Shown piece by piece: positions 33,375 to 42,530 of a stretch of 64,000 bases of DNA (the stretch's first letter is position 1; the number at the start of each line of letters is the position of its first letter). Source of the stretch: Erythrobacter litoralis HTCC2594. Lineage in GTDB: Bacteria; Pseudomonadota; Alphaproteobacteria; Sphingomonadales; Sphingomonadaceae. The notes beneath the pieces were generated by a model. It was not told the DNA's origin. It made no database searches and worked only from the letters and a program-made list of their open reading frames with translations. The translations under genes were made by a program, and so were the position numbers. Location of the stretch: NCBI RefSeq assembly GCF_000013005.1, contig NC_007722.1, forward strand, positions 625,501 to 689,500, read 5' to 3'.

Positions 33375-34409
33375 TCAGTCGCCGGTGCTTGCGCGCTTCA
33401 CCAGTGTCGTCGGCAGGGTGCGCGATGTCGCGTCCGCCCCGTCGATCTGTTCGACCAGCGATGCCAGCAAGGCTTCCCCCGCACCGCGCATGTCCTGCAT
33501 CACCGTGGTAAGCGGCGGCGCTGTGAGCGCTGCGGCAGGGATATTGTCGAAACCGATCACCGCGACATCGCCGGGCACCGATTTTCCCGCCTCCGCCAGC
33601 GCGCGCAATGCGCCGGTGGCGATGAGGTCGCTTGCAGCGAAGAGGCCGTCGAAGGTTCGGTTTGCATCGAGCAAAGACCTGGCAGCGGCGTACCCTTCCT
33701 CCTCACTTGTCAGGGCATCGGCTTGCAATGTGTCATCGACGTCCAGGCCGGCCGCCTCCAGCGCGGCGCCTAATCCTGCATAGCGGTCGGCGAACTCGGG
33801 ATAGTGCTCGTCGGCCTGGCCCAGGAAGGCGACGCGCTTGCAGCCGATCTCGACCAGGTGCTCGCCCGCCGTGCGGCCCGCGCCGAAATTGTCCGAACCG
33901 ATCGTCGCACCGATATTGTCGTCGCGCACACTTCCCCAGCGTACGAAATGCGTGCCCTGCCGCGCCAGTTGCTGCAGCCGCTCTTCGTAGAGCGTATAAT
34001 CGCCATAGCCGAGCAGGATCAGCCCGTCGGCCCGGTGGCTGTCCTGGTACTGCGTGTGCCAGTCGTTCTCCATCTGCTGGAACGAGATCAGCAGGTCGAG
34101 CCCGCGCTTCGAGGCGGCGCGGGTGATCGAGCCGAGCATCGCCAGGAAAAACGGATTGATCATGCTTTCATCGGGCGTTGGGTCCTCGAAGAAGAGCAGG
34201 GCGATCGTGTTGGAGCGCTGCGTGCGCAGCGAGCTCGCATTCTTGTCGACCGTGTATTTAAGCTCGCGCGCGATCTTCTCGATCTTCTGCCGGGTCGCGT
34301 CGCTGACGGATTTGTCGCCGCGCAAGGCTCGGCTCACGGTCGGCTGCGAGACCCCCGCAAGATATGCGATATCGAAACTGGTCGGCTTGCCCGTTGGCGC
34401 GCGGCCCAT
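33375..34409 (-). CDS. LacI-family regulator, probable alpha-glucan repressor 1
   Basis: A 344-residue repressor. The helix-turn-helix SFDIAYLAGVSQPTVSRALR starts at residue 12, and a periplasmic-binding-protein fold follows, with DNFGAGRTAGEHLVEIGCKR, GLFAASDLIATGALRAL and VIGFDNIPAAALTAPPLTTV. It is divergent from the TonB receptor and transcribed towards the transporter operon, which also runs leftward after 119 bases. Likely effector is maltose or a product of starch breakdown, by analogy with MalR/SusR-type repressors. Confidence 0.92.
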   Translation of the reverse strand: MGRAPTGKPTSFDIAYLAGVSQPTVSRALRGDKSVSDATRQKIEKIARELKYTVDKNASSLRTQRSNTIALLFFEDPTPDESMINPFFLAMLGSITRAASKRGLDLLISFQQMENDWHTQYQDSHRADGLILLGYGDYTLYEERLQQLARQGTHFVRWGSVRDDNIGATIGSDNFGAGRTAGEHLVEIGCKRVAFLGQADEHYPEFADRYAGLGAALEAAGLDVDDTLQADALTSEEEGYAAARSLLDANRTFDGLFAASDLIATGALRALAEAGKSVPGDVAVIGFDNIPAAALTAPPLTTVMQDMRGAGEALLASLVEQIDGADATSRTLPTTLVKRASTGD

Positions 34410-34544
34410 TCATTCTCTCCGCATGGGAGCCTAGCCGATTTTACGGCAAAGTAGCTAGCCCTTTGGCCTGCGACATGCATGGCGAGTCGGTTTGCGGCTC
34501 TTGTTGCAGAACGGTGACACAGCCCCATGCTGCACCGCACAAAC

Positions 34545-34552
34545 ATACGTAT
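34545..34552. promoter_or_regulatory. Candidate LacI-type operator upstream of the TonB receptor
   Basis: ATACGTAT is a perfect 8-base palindrome with a central CG, as in LacI-family operators. A further TATACG and TGCATAC follow within 20 bases. GCATACGAATGTGATGC (33343-33359), upstream of the sugar transporter, shares the CATACG core. This is only suggestive. Confidence 0.35.
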
Positions 34553-34682
34553 ACGATCTATGCATACAAATTCTTTGGTGTCTTAATCGGTACCACAAGA
34601 CGTGCGGGGTCGCGCGTCTGTCGCATGAATAAGCCTTTCGGGATTGCCGCTCCAAGGTGGGTGGAACAGGGAGAGTATCAAC

Positions 34683-37421
34683 GTGATTGATCGTAAGTAT
34701 CTTACCGCTGGCATCAGCGGCATGGCCATGGCGCTCACGCTCGCGCCGCAAGCCGCTTTCGCGCAGGACACCGATGCCGAGGAGCAGGCCAGCGCGCCGG
34801 ACGAAGACGAAAACATGATCATCGTCTCCGGCTTCCGCGAGTCGCTGGAAAGCTCGGTCGCCGAGAAGCGCTTTAGCGATCAGATCCTTGAATCGGTCAC
34901 GGCCGAAGACATCGGCAAGCTACCCGACGATTCCATCGGTGAATCCATCGCGCGCCTGCCGGGTGTCACGTCGCAGCGCCTCAACGGCCGCGCCAACGTC
35001 ATCGCCATCCGCGGCCTCGGCCCCGACTTCTCGCAGACGCTTCTCAACGGGCGCGAGCAGACCTCGACCGGTGACAACCGCGCGGTCGAATTCGACCAGT
35101 ATCCTTCCGAAGTCGTCAATCAGGTGGTCGTTTACAAAACACCGACCGCTTCGCTGGTCGGGCAGGGTCTCGTCGGTACGATCGACGTCCGAACCATCCG
35201 TCCGCTCGAAGCGGGCGAGCAGATCCTCGCTATCGGGGCCAAGGGTTCCTACGCCGATCTCGGTGCGCTCAACGCCGGATCGAAGGAATTCGGCTACCGT
35301 GTCAACGCGACCTTCGTCGACCAGTTTGCCGACGACACCATGGGCGTCGCGATCTCGGCGGCCTATACAGACGAGCCCTATCAGCTGCAGGAATTCAACG
35401 CCTGGGGTTATGCCGGCGACGGCAGCGCGGCCAACCCGTTCGTGATTGGCGGTTCGAAAAGCTTCGTCACATCGACCCAGCTCAAACGCTTCGGTGTCAC
35501 CGGCACCTTCCAGGCCGAACTGACGCCGACGCTGATGCTGACCGCCGACGGTTTCTATTCGAACTTCGACGACGATTCGATCAAGCGCGGTATTGAGCTG
35601 CCGCTGGGCTTCGGCGCCTTCGGCACCACCTTCGATCCCAGCACCGCCACGACGACGACGACCGAATTCGGCGAATTCGCAACCTCGGGTACTTTCGAGA
35701 ATGTCGAAGGCGTGGTCCGCAACGACATCTTCCAGCGCAAGGCCGACCAGTATTCGGGCGGCCTCAACCTCGCCTATGAAGGCGACGACGGCTGGAGCGC
35801 GTTCTTCGACTTCGGCTACTCGCGCACCGATCGCAACGAGCTGAGCATCGAGAGCTACTCGGGCACGGGTTACAATGCCGGCGTCGGCGCGACCGATACG
35901 ATCGGCTTCATGTCCGATACCACCGGCACCAGTTTCTCGCCGACACTCAACTACAGCGATCCGAACCTGATCCGCCTGACCGACCCGCTCGGCTGGGGCG
36001 GCAGCCGCATCCAGGCCGGTTACTTCAACGACCGCATCATCGAAGACGAGCTGCGGCAGTACCGCGTCGGCGTGGCGAAGGAGCTCGACGGCTTCTTCTC
36101 CAAGCTGCACCTCGGCTTGTCCTACACCAACCGCGACAAGAGCCTGACGCCGGACGAGTTCTTCGTCATCCCGGCCGGTGGCGCGACCGAAGTTCCGATC
36201 CCGTCGAACCTGCTGCTTCGCTCGACCGACCTCGGCTATCTCGGCCTCGGTCCGATCGTCAGCTACGATGCGCGCGAAGTGATCGCTTCTGGAGTTCTGG
36301 TACTCGACCGCAACACGTCGAACGATATCCCGGCCAAGGCCTATCGCATCAGCGAAGACCTGATGACGCTCTATGCGCAGCTGGATATCGATCAGGAGCT
36401 CGGTGCCGGCGTGCTGACCGGGAACATCGGCGTGCAGGCGATCAACACCAGCCAGCAATCCTCCGGCATCGCCTTCCCTGGCGGCGTGCAGACGCCGATC
36501 TCGCTGGGCGACGATTTCTGGGATGTTCTCCCGAGCGCCAACCTCTCGGTACGCTTGGACAGCGGCTGGGTGTTCCGTCTGGCGGCATCGCGCCAGATCC
36601 AGCGCCCGCAACTCGACGACCTGCGGGCCGCGATCGGCTACGGCGTGGTGACCACCATCGACGGGCAGAGCCCGACAGGTCAGTATCCTTATATCAATGG
36701 TGGCGGCGGCAACCCGTTGCTGCGCCCCTATCGCGCCAATGCCGTCGACTTCAACGTCGAGAAGTACTTCGCCAACGGTGCCGGCGTGATCGCGCTGCAA
36801 CTGTTCTACAAGGACCTCGTCAGCTACATCGACGGTGCCAACACCGTGTTCGACTATGCCGGCCTGCCGCTTCCGGCGGGTCCCACTCCGGCCACGACCA
36901 TCGGTATCCTCAATTCCGAGGTGAACACCGGCGGCGGCGACTTCTACGGCGCGGAACTTTCGGCGACGATCCCGTTCGATGCCATCATCCCGGCGCTTGA
37001 AGGCTTTGGCGCCACCGGCGGCGTCGGCTGGACCGAAACCAAGGTCGAGGATGCCAATGGCAATGTCGATGTCATTCCGGGCTATTCGGAATGGGTCGCC
37101 AACGGCACGCTGTATTTCGAGAAGGGCGGCTTCAACGCCCGCGGCAGCGTTCGCTACCGGTCGGAATTCCTGGCCGATTTCACCGGCTTCGGCGGCAACA
37201 TCACGCGCCGCCTGGCCCGTGCCGAAACCATCGTCGATGCGCAGATCGGCTACGACTTCGAAAGCGGACCGCTGGAAGGTCTGTCGATCTATCTGCAGGG
37301 CCAGAACCTGACGAACCAGCCCTTCGTGTCGCAGTTCGACGTGCCGGTCCGCGAAGCGGTGATCGACAACCAGGAATACGGTCGTCGTTTCCTGGCAGGC
37401 TTCACTTACCGCTTCCGGTAA
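34683..37421 (+). CDS. TonB-dependent receptor of the alpha-glucan locus
   Basis: A 912-residue outer-membrane receptor. The GTG at 34683 has GGGAGAG before it and leads to a signal peptide (GISGMAMALTLAPQAAFA). A TonB box-like MIIVSGFRE follows, then the plug (IGESIARLPGVTSQRLNGRA, GLVGTIDVRTIRPLEAG) and a 22-strand barrel ending RRFLAGFTYRFR. It should import maltodextrins across the outer membrane using TonB energy. It is divergent from LacI regulator 1 and followed by a hairpin before the halogenase gene. A 948-codon antisense frame across it is an artefact. Confidence 0.93.
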   Translation: MIDRKYLTAGISGMAMALTLAPQAAFAQDTDAEEQASAPDEDENMIIVSGFRESLESSVAEKRFSDQILESVTAEDIGKLPDDSIGESIARLPGVTSQRLNGRANVIAIRGLGPDFSQTLLNGREQTSTGDNRAVEFDQYPSEVVNQVVVYKTPTASLVGQGLVGTIDVRTIRPLEAGEQILAIGAKGSYADLGALNAGSKEFGYRVNATFVDQFADDTMGVAISAAYTDEPYQLQEFNAWGYAGDGSAANPFVIGGSKSFVTSTQLKRFGVTGTFQAELTPTLMLTADGFYSNFDDDSIKRGIELPLGFGAFGTTFDPSTATTTTTEFGEFATSGTFENVEGVVRNDIFQRKADQYSGGLNLAYEGDDGWSAFFDFGYSRTDRNELSIESYSGTGYNAGVGATDTIGFMSDTTGTSFSPTLNYSDPNLIRLTDPLGWGGSRIQAGYFNDRIIEDELRQYRVGVAKELDGFFSKLHLGLSYTNRDKSLTPDEFFVIPAGGATEVPIPSNLLLRSTDLGYLGLGPIVSYDAREVIASGVLVLDRNTSNDIPAKAYRISEDLMTLYAQLDIDQELGAGVLTGNIGVQAINTSQQSSGIAFPGGVQTPISLGDDFWDVLPSANLSVRLDSGWVFRLAASRQIQRPQLDDLRAAIGYGVVTTIDGQSPTGQYPYINGGGGNPLLRPYRANAVDFNVEKYFANGAGVIALQLFYKDLVSYIDGANTVFDYAGLPLPAGPTPATTIGILNSEVNTGGGDFYGAELSATIPFDAIIPALEGFGATGGVGWTETKVEDANGNVDVIPGYSEWVANGTLYFEKGGFNARGSVRYRSEFLADFTGFGGNITRRLARAETIVDAQIGYDFESGPLEGLSIYLQGQNLTNQPFVSQFDVPVREAVIDNQEYGRRFLAGFTYRFR

Positions 37422-37434
37422 GGGTCGCAATGGC

Positions 37435-37469
37435 GGCGGGAGTGGACGGCATGCCGACCTGCTCCCGCC
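37435..37469 (+). terminator. Hairpin after the TonB receptor gene
   Basis: GGCGGGAG (37435-37442) pairs with CTCCCGCC (37462-37469); the centre CGGCATGCCG is itself a palindrome. It lies 13 bases past the stop codon, and CTCTT follows. It could stop or weaken transcription into the halogenase-amylase operon. Confidence 0.5.
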
Positions 37470-37536
37470 CTCTTGCACAAACTGATACTGTCGCCGGGCC
37501 GACACGGATGTCGGCGCAGACCGACGGTGGCCGACC

Positions 37537-39066
37537 ATGAACCCGACCGATCTTCCTCCAATCGTTATTGCCGGTGGCGGGACCGCCGGATGGATGGCAG
37601 CGGCCACGCTCGGTCGTTTCGCGGGCCGCAAGGTGCTCCTCGTCGAATCCGAGGCTATCGGTACGGTCGGGGTGGGCGAGGCCACCATTCCCCAGATTCG
37701 CCTGTTCAACGCTGCACTGGGGCTGGATGAAGCGGAGTTCCTGCGCGAGACGCAGGGGACCTTCAAGCTGGCAATCGAGTTTGCCGGCTGGGGCGGCGAG
37801 GGGGAGCGCTATCTCCACGCCTTCGGCACGGTCGGTCACGGCGCGGGCGTACTGCCGTTCCAGCACTACTGGTTGCGCGCCCGGCAGGCGGGCAAGGCCG
37901 GGCCACTCAGCGACTATGCGCTCAACGATGTCGCTTCGCGTGCCGGCAAGATGCAGATGTGGCAGGCCGAGCCGGGCAAGCCGGTGCCGGACATGCCGTG
38001 GGCCTATCATTTCGACGCGGGGCTCTATGCCGCCTATCTGCGTCGCTATGCCGAGGCGCATGGCGTCGAGCGGGTCGAGGGCACAATCGCTTCTGTCGAG
38101 CGCGATGGCGAGAGCGGCGATATTGCAGCGCTGGTGCTCGATGGAGAACGCCGGATCGAAGGCGGGGTCTTCGTCGATTGTACCGGCTTCCGTTCGCTGT
38201 TGCTGGGCGGGGCATTGGGCGTTGAATTCATGGATTGGACGCAGTGGCTCCCCTGCGACCGCGCGGTTGCCGTGCCTTGCGAAACCAAGGGTGAGTTTAC
38301 GCCCTACACCCGCTCCACGGCCCGCAAGGCCGGATGGCAGTGGCGCATCCCGCTGCAACATAGGATCGGCAATGGGCATGTCTTCTGCTCGGACTTTATG
38401 GGCGAGGACGAGGCCACCAAAACCCTGCTCGCCAATCTGGATGGAGCGCCGACCGCCGACCCGCGCGTGCTGAAATTTACGACTGGTATGAGGGCGCAGC
38501 AATGGTCGCATAACTGCATGGCGCTGGGTCTGGCGGGTGGCTTCATGGAGCCGCTCGAGTCCACCTCGATCCATCTGATCCAGGCCTCGATCGCGCGGCT
38601 GTTGCAGATGTTACCCGGTGCCGAGGTGGCACCGGCTATGCGCGCGGAATTCAACCGCCAGGCGGAATTCGAATGGACCCGCATCCGCGATTTTCTCATC
38701 CTGCACTACTGGGCCAACGGGCGCGAAGGCGAACCCTTCTGGGATCGCTGCCGCGCCATGGACGTGCCTGACACCCTCTCCACAAAAGTCGAGACCTTCC
38801 GCGCCAGCGGCTTCGTCCATCGCGAGCATGAAGAGCTCTTCACCGAGCCCGGCTGGCTGCAAGTGCTGATCGGCCAAGGGGTTGTACCGGAAAACTACAA
38901 CCCTATCGCAGATGCCATGCCCGAAGTGGAGCTCACAGCCATGCTCGCGCGCATTGCCGAGACCAACCAGCGGCTGGTCGCTGCCATGCCCGATCATGCG
39001 CCTTTCCTGCGCGCGCATATCGACCCGCGAAAGCAGGCCCCCACACAGCAGAGGATTCCCGCCTGA
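37537..39066 (+). CDS. Flavin-dependent halogenase homologue 1 (tryptophan halogenase family)
   Basis: A 509-residue FAD protein. IVIAGGGTAGWMAA (residues 9-22) is the Rossmann FAD motif, GEATIP (48-53) is the family motif, and Lys77 (TFKLAIEF) lines up with the hypohalous-acid-carrying Lys79 of PrnA. GWQWRIPL is the WxWxIP motif that keeps the enzyme from acting as a monooxygenase. It is the first gene of a five-gene operon with amylases, so the substrate may not be tryptophan. Its stop overlaps the next start (TGATG). Confidence 0.9.
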   Translation: MNPTDLPPIVIAGGGTAGWMAAATLGRFAGRKVLLVESEAIGTVGVGEATIPQIRLFNAALGLDEAEFLRETQGTFKLAIEFAGWGGEGERYLHAFGTVGHGAGVLPFQHYWLRARQAGKAGPLSDYALNDVASRAGKMQMWQAEPGKPVPDMPWAYHFDAGLYAAYLRRYAEAHGVERVEGTIASVERDGESGDIAALVLDGERRIEGGVFVDCTGFRSLLLGGALGVEFMDWTQWLPCDRAVAVPCETKGEFTPYTRSTARKAGWQWRIPLQHRIGNGHVFCSDFMGEDEATKTLLANLDGAPTADPRVLKFTTGMRAQQWSHNCMALGLAGGFMEPLESTSIHLIQASIARLLQMLPGAEVAPAMRAEFNRQAEFEWTRIRDFLILHYWANGREGEPFWDRCRAMDVPDTLSTKVETFRASGFVHREHEELFTEPGWLQVLIGQGVVPENYNPIADAMPEVELTAMLARIAETNQRLVAAMPDHAPFLRAHIDPRKQAPTQQRIPA

Positions 39067-40907
39067 TGCGTATCGCCCTAGCAGCTTTAGCCTTGGCGCT
39101 CGCCGCCAGCACCACTTCGCCAACGCTCGCGCAGGAACCCTCCGCCGAAACGCTCGCCAGCGTCCGCGATCGTGCGCCGACCGATGAAGTGATCTACTTC
39201 GTCCTGCCAGATCGCTTCGCCAATGGCGATGCCTCGAACGACTTGGGCGGCTACGAAGCGGACCGGCTCAAGAGCGGTTACGACCCGACCCACAAGGGCT
39301 TCTATCATGGCGGCGATCTCAAAGGCCTGACCGAAAAGCTCGACTATATCCAGGGCATGGGCGTGACCGCGATCTGGTTCGCACCGATCTTCAAGAACAA
39401 GCCGGTGCAGGGCGATTTCTCCAAGCCTGAAACCGTCAGCGCGGGCTACCACGGATACTGGGTCACCGACTTCACGCAAATCGATCCGCATTTCGGTACC
39501 AATGCCGAGTTCGAGGCCTTCGTCGACGCCGCCCATGCACGCGGGATGAAGGTCTATATGGACATCATCACCAACCACACCGCCGACGTGATCAATTATG
39601 CGGAGGGCGAATACGCCTATCGCAGCAAGGGGGCTTACCCGTATTCGACCCGCTACGGGCCGGACGGCGAGCGGATAAATCCGGGCTTCAACGGCGACCA
39701 GGATTCGAGTGAGGCCAATTGGGCCAGACTGGTGAACCCGGATTACGCCTATTCACCGGTCGTTTCCGAGGCGGAGAGGGACATCAAGGTCCCGATCTGG
39801 CTCAACGATCCGATCTATTACCACAATCGCGGTGACAGCGAGTGGTGGGGCGAGAGCGCGCTCTATGGCGATTTCGCCGGGCTCGACGATCTCTTCACCG
39901 AGCACCCGCGAGTGGTCGAGGGCATGATCGAGATCTTCGGCAGCTGGATCGACCGCTTCGGCATCGACGGCTTTCGCATCGATACCGTCAAGCATGTAAA
40001 CCCCCAATTCTGGCAGGCTTTCGTGCCCGCCATGCTCGAACGCGCGGAAGCTGCGGGCATTCCCAATTTCCATATCTTCGGCGAAGTCTATTGGGCCGGG
40101 CCGCAACCGGGCGGGCTGCATCAATATACGATCCGTGACCGGATGCCGGCGGTGCTGGATTTCACCTTCCAGGCGGCGGTACAGGAAGTGGTCGCGAAAA
40201 GCGCCAGCCCCGAAGTGCTCTATGAAATGCTGCGCGGCGATATCCTCTACGCGCAAGGTGAAGAGACCGCGCTGCAGAACCCGACCTTCCTCGGCAACCA
40301 CGATATGGGCCGCTTTTCGATGTTCGTGAAACAGGCCAATCCGGATGCCGACAACGACGAGCTCCTCAAGCGCGTGATGCTCGGCAATGCCATGATGCTG
40401 ACCCTGCGCGGCGTGCCGACGATCTATTACGGCGACGAGCAGGGCTTCGTGTCCGACGGCAACGACCAGCTGGCACGCGAGAACATGTTCCCGAGCCGGG
40501 TCGATGCCTACAACGACAACGACCTGCTCGGCACCGACGCAACGACCGCGGGCGACAATTACGATACGCAGCATCCGCTCTATCGCCTGATCAAGGGGTT
40601 GTCGGCGGTGCGCCTCGCCAATCCGGCGCTCAAGACCGGGCGGCACACGCTCGGCACCTTCGATCGCGAGCCGGGGCTGTTCTCGCTCACGCGCACCGAT
40701 CCGGAGAGCGGCCAGCGCGTGCTGTTGGCCTTCAACACCAGCAGGGAAGAGATCACGCGCGATATCGAGATCGCTTACGACGTGACCGGTGTGCAGGCGC
40801 TGGTCGGACCTTGCGCCGCCGGGATCGCGGCGCCGGGCTCTGTCACGATGACGCTGCCTGCATTCGGCTATGCCGCGTGCGAGTTGACGGACGGGGAGGA
40901 CGACTGA
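39066..40907 (+). CDS. Secreted GH13 alpha-amylase/cyclomaltodextrinase-like enzyme
   Basis: A 613-residue exported glycosidase with a signal peptide (ALAALALALAASTTSPTLA). The GH13 residues are Asp306 (DGFRIDTVKH), Glu340 (IFGEVYW) and Asp413 (LGNHDMGRF). Several insertions (ASSDLGGYEADRL-like loop after VLPDRFANGDASND) place it near the GH13_19-type periplasmic amylases. It should make maltodextrins from starch. Start ATG 39066 overlaps the halogenase stop. Confidence 0.92.
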   Translation: MRIALAALALALAASTTSPTLAQEPSAETLASVRDRAPTDEVIYFVLPDRFANGDASNDLGGYEADRLKSGYDPTHKGFYHGGDLKGLTEKLDYIQGMGVTAIWFAPIFKNKPVQGDFSKPETVSAGYHGYWVTDFTQIDPHFGTNAEFEAFVDAAHARGMKVYMDIITNHTADVINYAEGEYAYRSKGAYPYSTRYGPDGERINPGFNGDQDSSEANWARLVNPDYAYSPVVSEAERDIKVPIWLNDPIYYHNRGDSEWWGESALYGDFAGLDDLFTEHPRVVEGMIEIFGSWIDRFGIDGFRIDTVKHVNPQFWQAFVPAMLERAEAAGIPNFHIFGEVYWAGPQPGGLHQYTIRDRMPAVLDFTFQAAVQEVVAKSASPEVLYEMLRGDILYAQGEETALQNPTFLGNHDMGRFSMFVKQANPDADNDELLKRVMLGNAMMLTLRGVPTIYYGDEQGFVSDGNDQLARENMFPSRVDAYNDNDLLGTDATTAGDNYDTQHPLYRLIKGLSAVRLANPALKTGRHTLGTFDREPGLFSLTRTDPESGQRVLLAFNTSREEITRDIEIAYDVTGVQALVGPCAAGIAAPGSVTMTLPAFGYAACELTDGEDD

Positions 40908-40912
40908 GGACC

Positions 40913-42526
40913 ATGGCAACTGCCAGCAACCCCTCCGCCGAGGCGGCAGGCGCGCTGCCATGGTGGCGCGGCGCGACGATCTACCAGATTTATCCGCGCA
41001 GCTTCATGGATGCCAATGGCGACGGTGTCGGCGACCTGCCGGGCATCACCCAGCGGCTCGACCACGTCGCCTCGCTTGGCGTGGATGCGATCTGGATTTC
41101 GCCGTTCTTTAAATCGCCGATGAAGGACTTCGGCTACGACGTTTCCGACTATTGTGATGTCGATCCGCTGTTCGGCACGCTGCAGGATTTCGACGTGCTT
41201 ATAGCCAAGGCGCACAGCCTCGGCCTGCGGGTGCTGATCGACCAGGTCTATTCGCACACCTCCGACGAGCATCCCTGGTTCGCGAAAAGCCGCTCCAGCA
41301 AGGAAAGCGACAAGGCGGACTGGTATGTCTGGGCCGATGCAAAGCCCGACGGGTCGCCGCCGAACAACTGGCAAAGCGTATTCGGCGGCCCGGCGTGGAC
41401 ATGGGACGCGCGCCGCGGCCAGTATTACCTGCACAATTTCCTCAGCAGTCAGCCCAACATCAACGGCCACAATCCGCGCGTGCAGGAAGCGCTGCTCGAT
41501 GTCGCGCGCTTCTGGCTCGATCGCGGGGTCGACGGTTTCCGGATCGACGCGCTCAATTTCCTGATGTGCGATCCGGAATTGCGCGACAATCCGCCCGCAC
41601 CGCCGAGCAACAAGCCGCGCACAAGGCCGTTCGATTTCCAGATCAAGCAACATAATATGTCGCATCCGGCGATCCCCGATTTCGTCGCCCGCATCCGCGA
41701 GGTGACCGATGGCTACGATGCGATCTTCACCGTGGCCGAAGTCGGCGGGGACGAAGCCGAAGGCGAGATGAAGGCGTTCACCGAAGGCGAAAAACATCTC
41801 AACTCCGCCTATGGCTTCAACTTCCTCTATGCCGATAAGCTGACGCCCGGCCTCGTTTGTGGTGCCTTGGCACAATGGCCCGACGAAGACGGTGTCGGCT
41901 GGCCGAGCTGGGCTTTCGAAAACCACGATGCGCCGCGCGCGCTCTCGCGCTGGTGCGCGCCCGAACACCGCGAGGCTTTTGCACGGCTCAAGATGGCGCT
42001 GCTGATGAGCCTGCGCGGCAATGCGATCCTCTATTACGGCGAGGAACTGGGGCTGACGCAGGTCGATATTCCCTTCGACCAGCTGCACGATCCCGAAGCG
42101 ATCGCGAACTGGCCGCTGACGCTCTCCCGCGATGGTGCGCGCACGCCGATGCCGTGGGAAGCGACGCAAGAATGCGCGGGTTTCGGTTCCGACGATACGT
42201 GGCTGCCGGTCGGGGTCGAGAACTTCGGCAAGGCCGTGGACAGGCAGGACGGGGACGATCGGTCGCTGCTCGCCTTTACGCGGCGGATGATCGCGCTCCG
42301 CAAGGCCAATCCGGCGCTGCATCACGGTGCGGTGGAGAATTGCGGCCCGTACGGCAGCCTGCTCGACCTGACCCGCACCGCCGATGGCCAGCGGCTGCGT
42401 TGCCTGTTCAATCTCGGCCCCCAAACGCGCGAATTGACCGATGTCCCGGGCGTTGTCCTTCTCTCGGTCAATCAGGCTACCCCCGAAACCTTGCCGCCCT
42501 ATGGCGCGCTGATCCTGGAGATCTGA
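40913..42526 (+). CDS. GH13 alpha-glucosidase/oligo-1,6-glucosidase
   Basis: A 537-residue cytoplasmic enzyme without a signal peptide. WWRGATIYQIYPRSFMDANG at the start is typical of the GH13_23 exo-alpha-glucosidases. Catalytic residues appear in DGFRIDALNF (Asp), FTVAEVGG (Glu) and FENHDAPR (Asp). Val or Ala near conserved region II suggests alpha-1,4 preference, but that is not decisive. It should release glucose from maltose and short dextrins brought in by the transporter. The start ATG 40913 lies 5 bases after the previous stop. Confidence 0.92.
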   Translation: MATASNPSAEAAGALPWWRGATIYQIYPRSFMDANGDGVGDLPGITQRLDHVASLGVDAIWISPFFKSPMKDFGYDVSDYCDVDPLFGTLQDFDVLIAKAHSLGLRVLIDQVYSHTSDEHPWFAKSRSSKESDKADWYVWADAKPDGSPPNNWQSVFGGPAWTWDARRGQYYLHNFLSSQPNINGHNPRVQEALLDVARFWLDRGVDGFRIDALNFLMCDPELRDNPPAPPSNKPRTRPFDFQIKQHNMSHPAIPDFVARIREVTDGYDAIFTVAEVGGDEAEGEMKAFTEGEKHLNSAYGFNFLYADKLTPGLVCGALAQWPDEDGVGWPSWAFENHDAPRALSRWCAPEHREAFARLKMALLMSLRGNAILYYGEELGLTQVDIPFDQLHDPEAIANWPLTLSRDGARTPMPWEATQECAGFGSDDTWLPVGVENFGKAVDRQDGDDRSLLAFTRRMIALRKANPALHHGAVENCGPYGSLLDLTRTADGQRLRCLFNLGPQTRELTDVPGVVLLSVNQATPETLPPYGALILEI

Positions 42527-42530
42527 TCCG

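Noticed and set aside
34920..37766. 948-codon open frame on the minus strand across the TonB receptor
   Set aside because: It lies antisense to a receptor with signal peptide, plug and barrel motifs; the translation has no recognisable domain and comes from GC-rich third positions.
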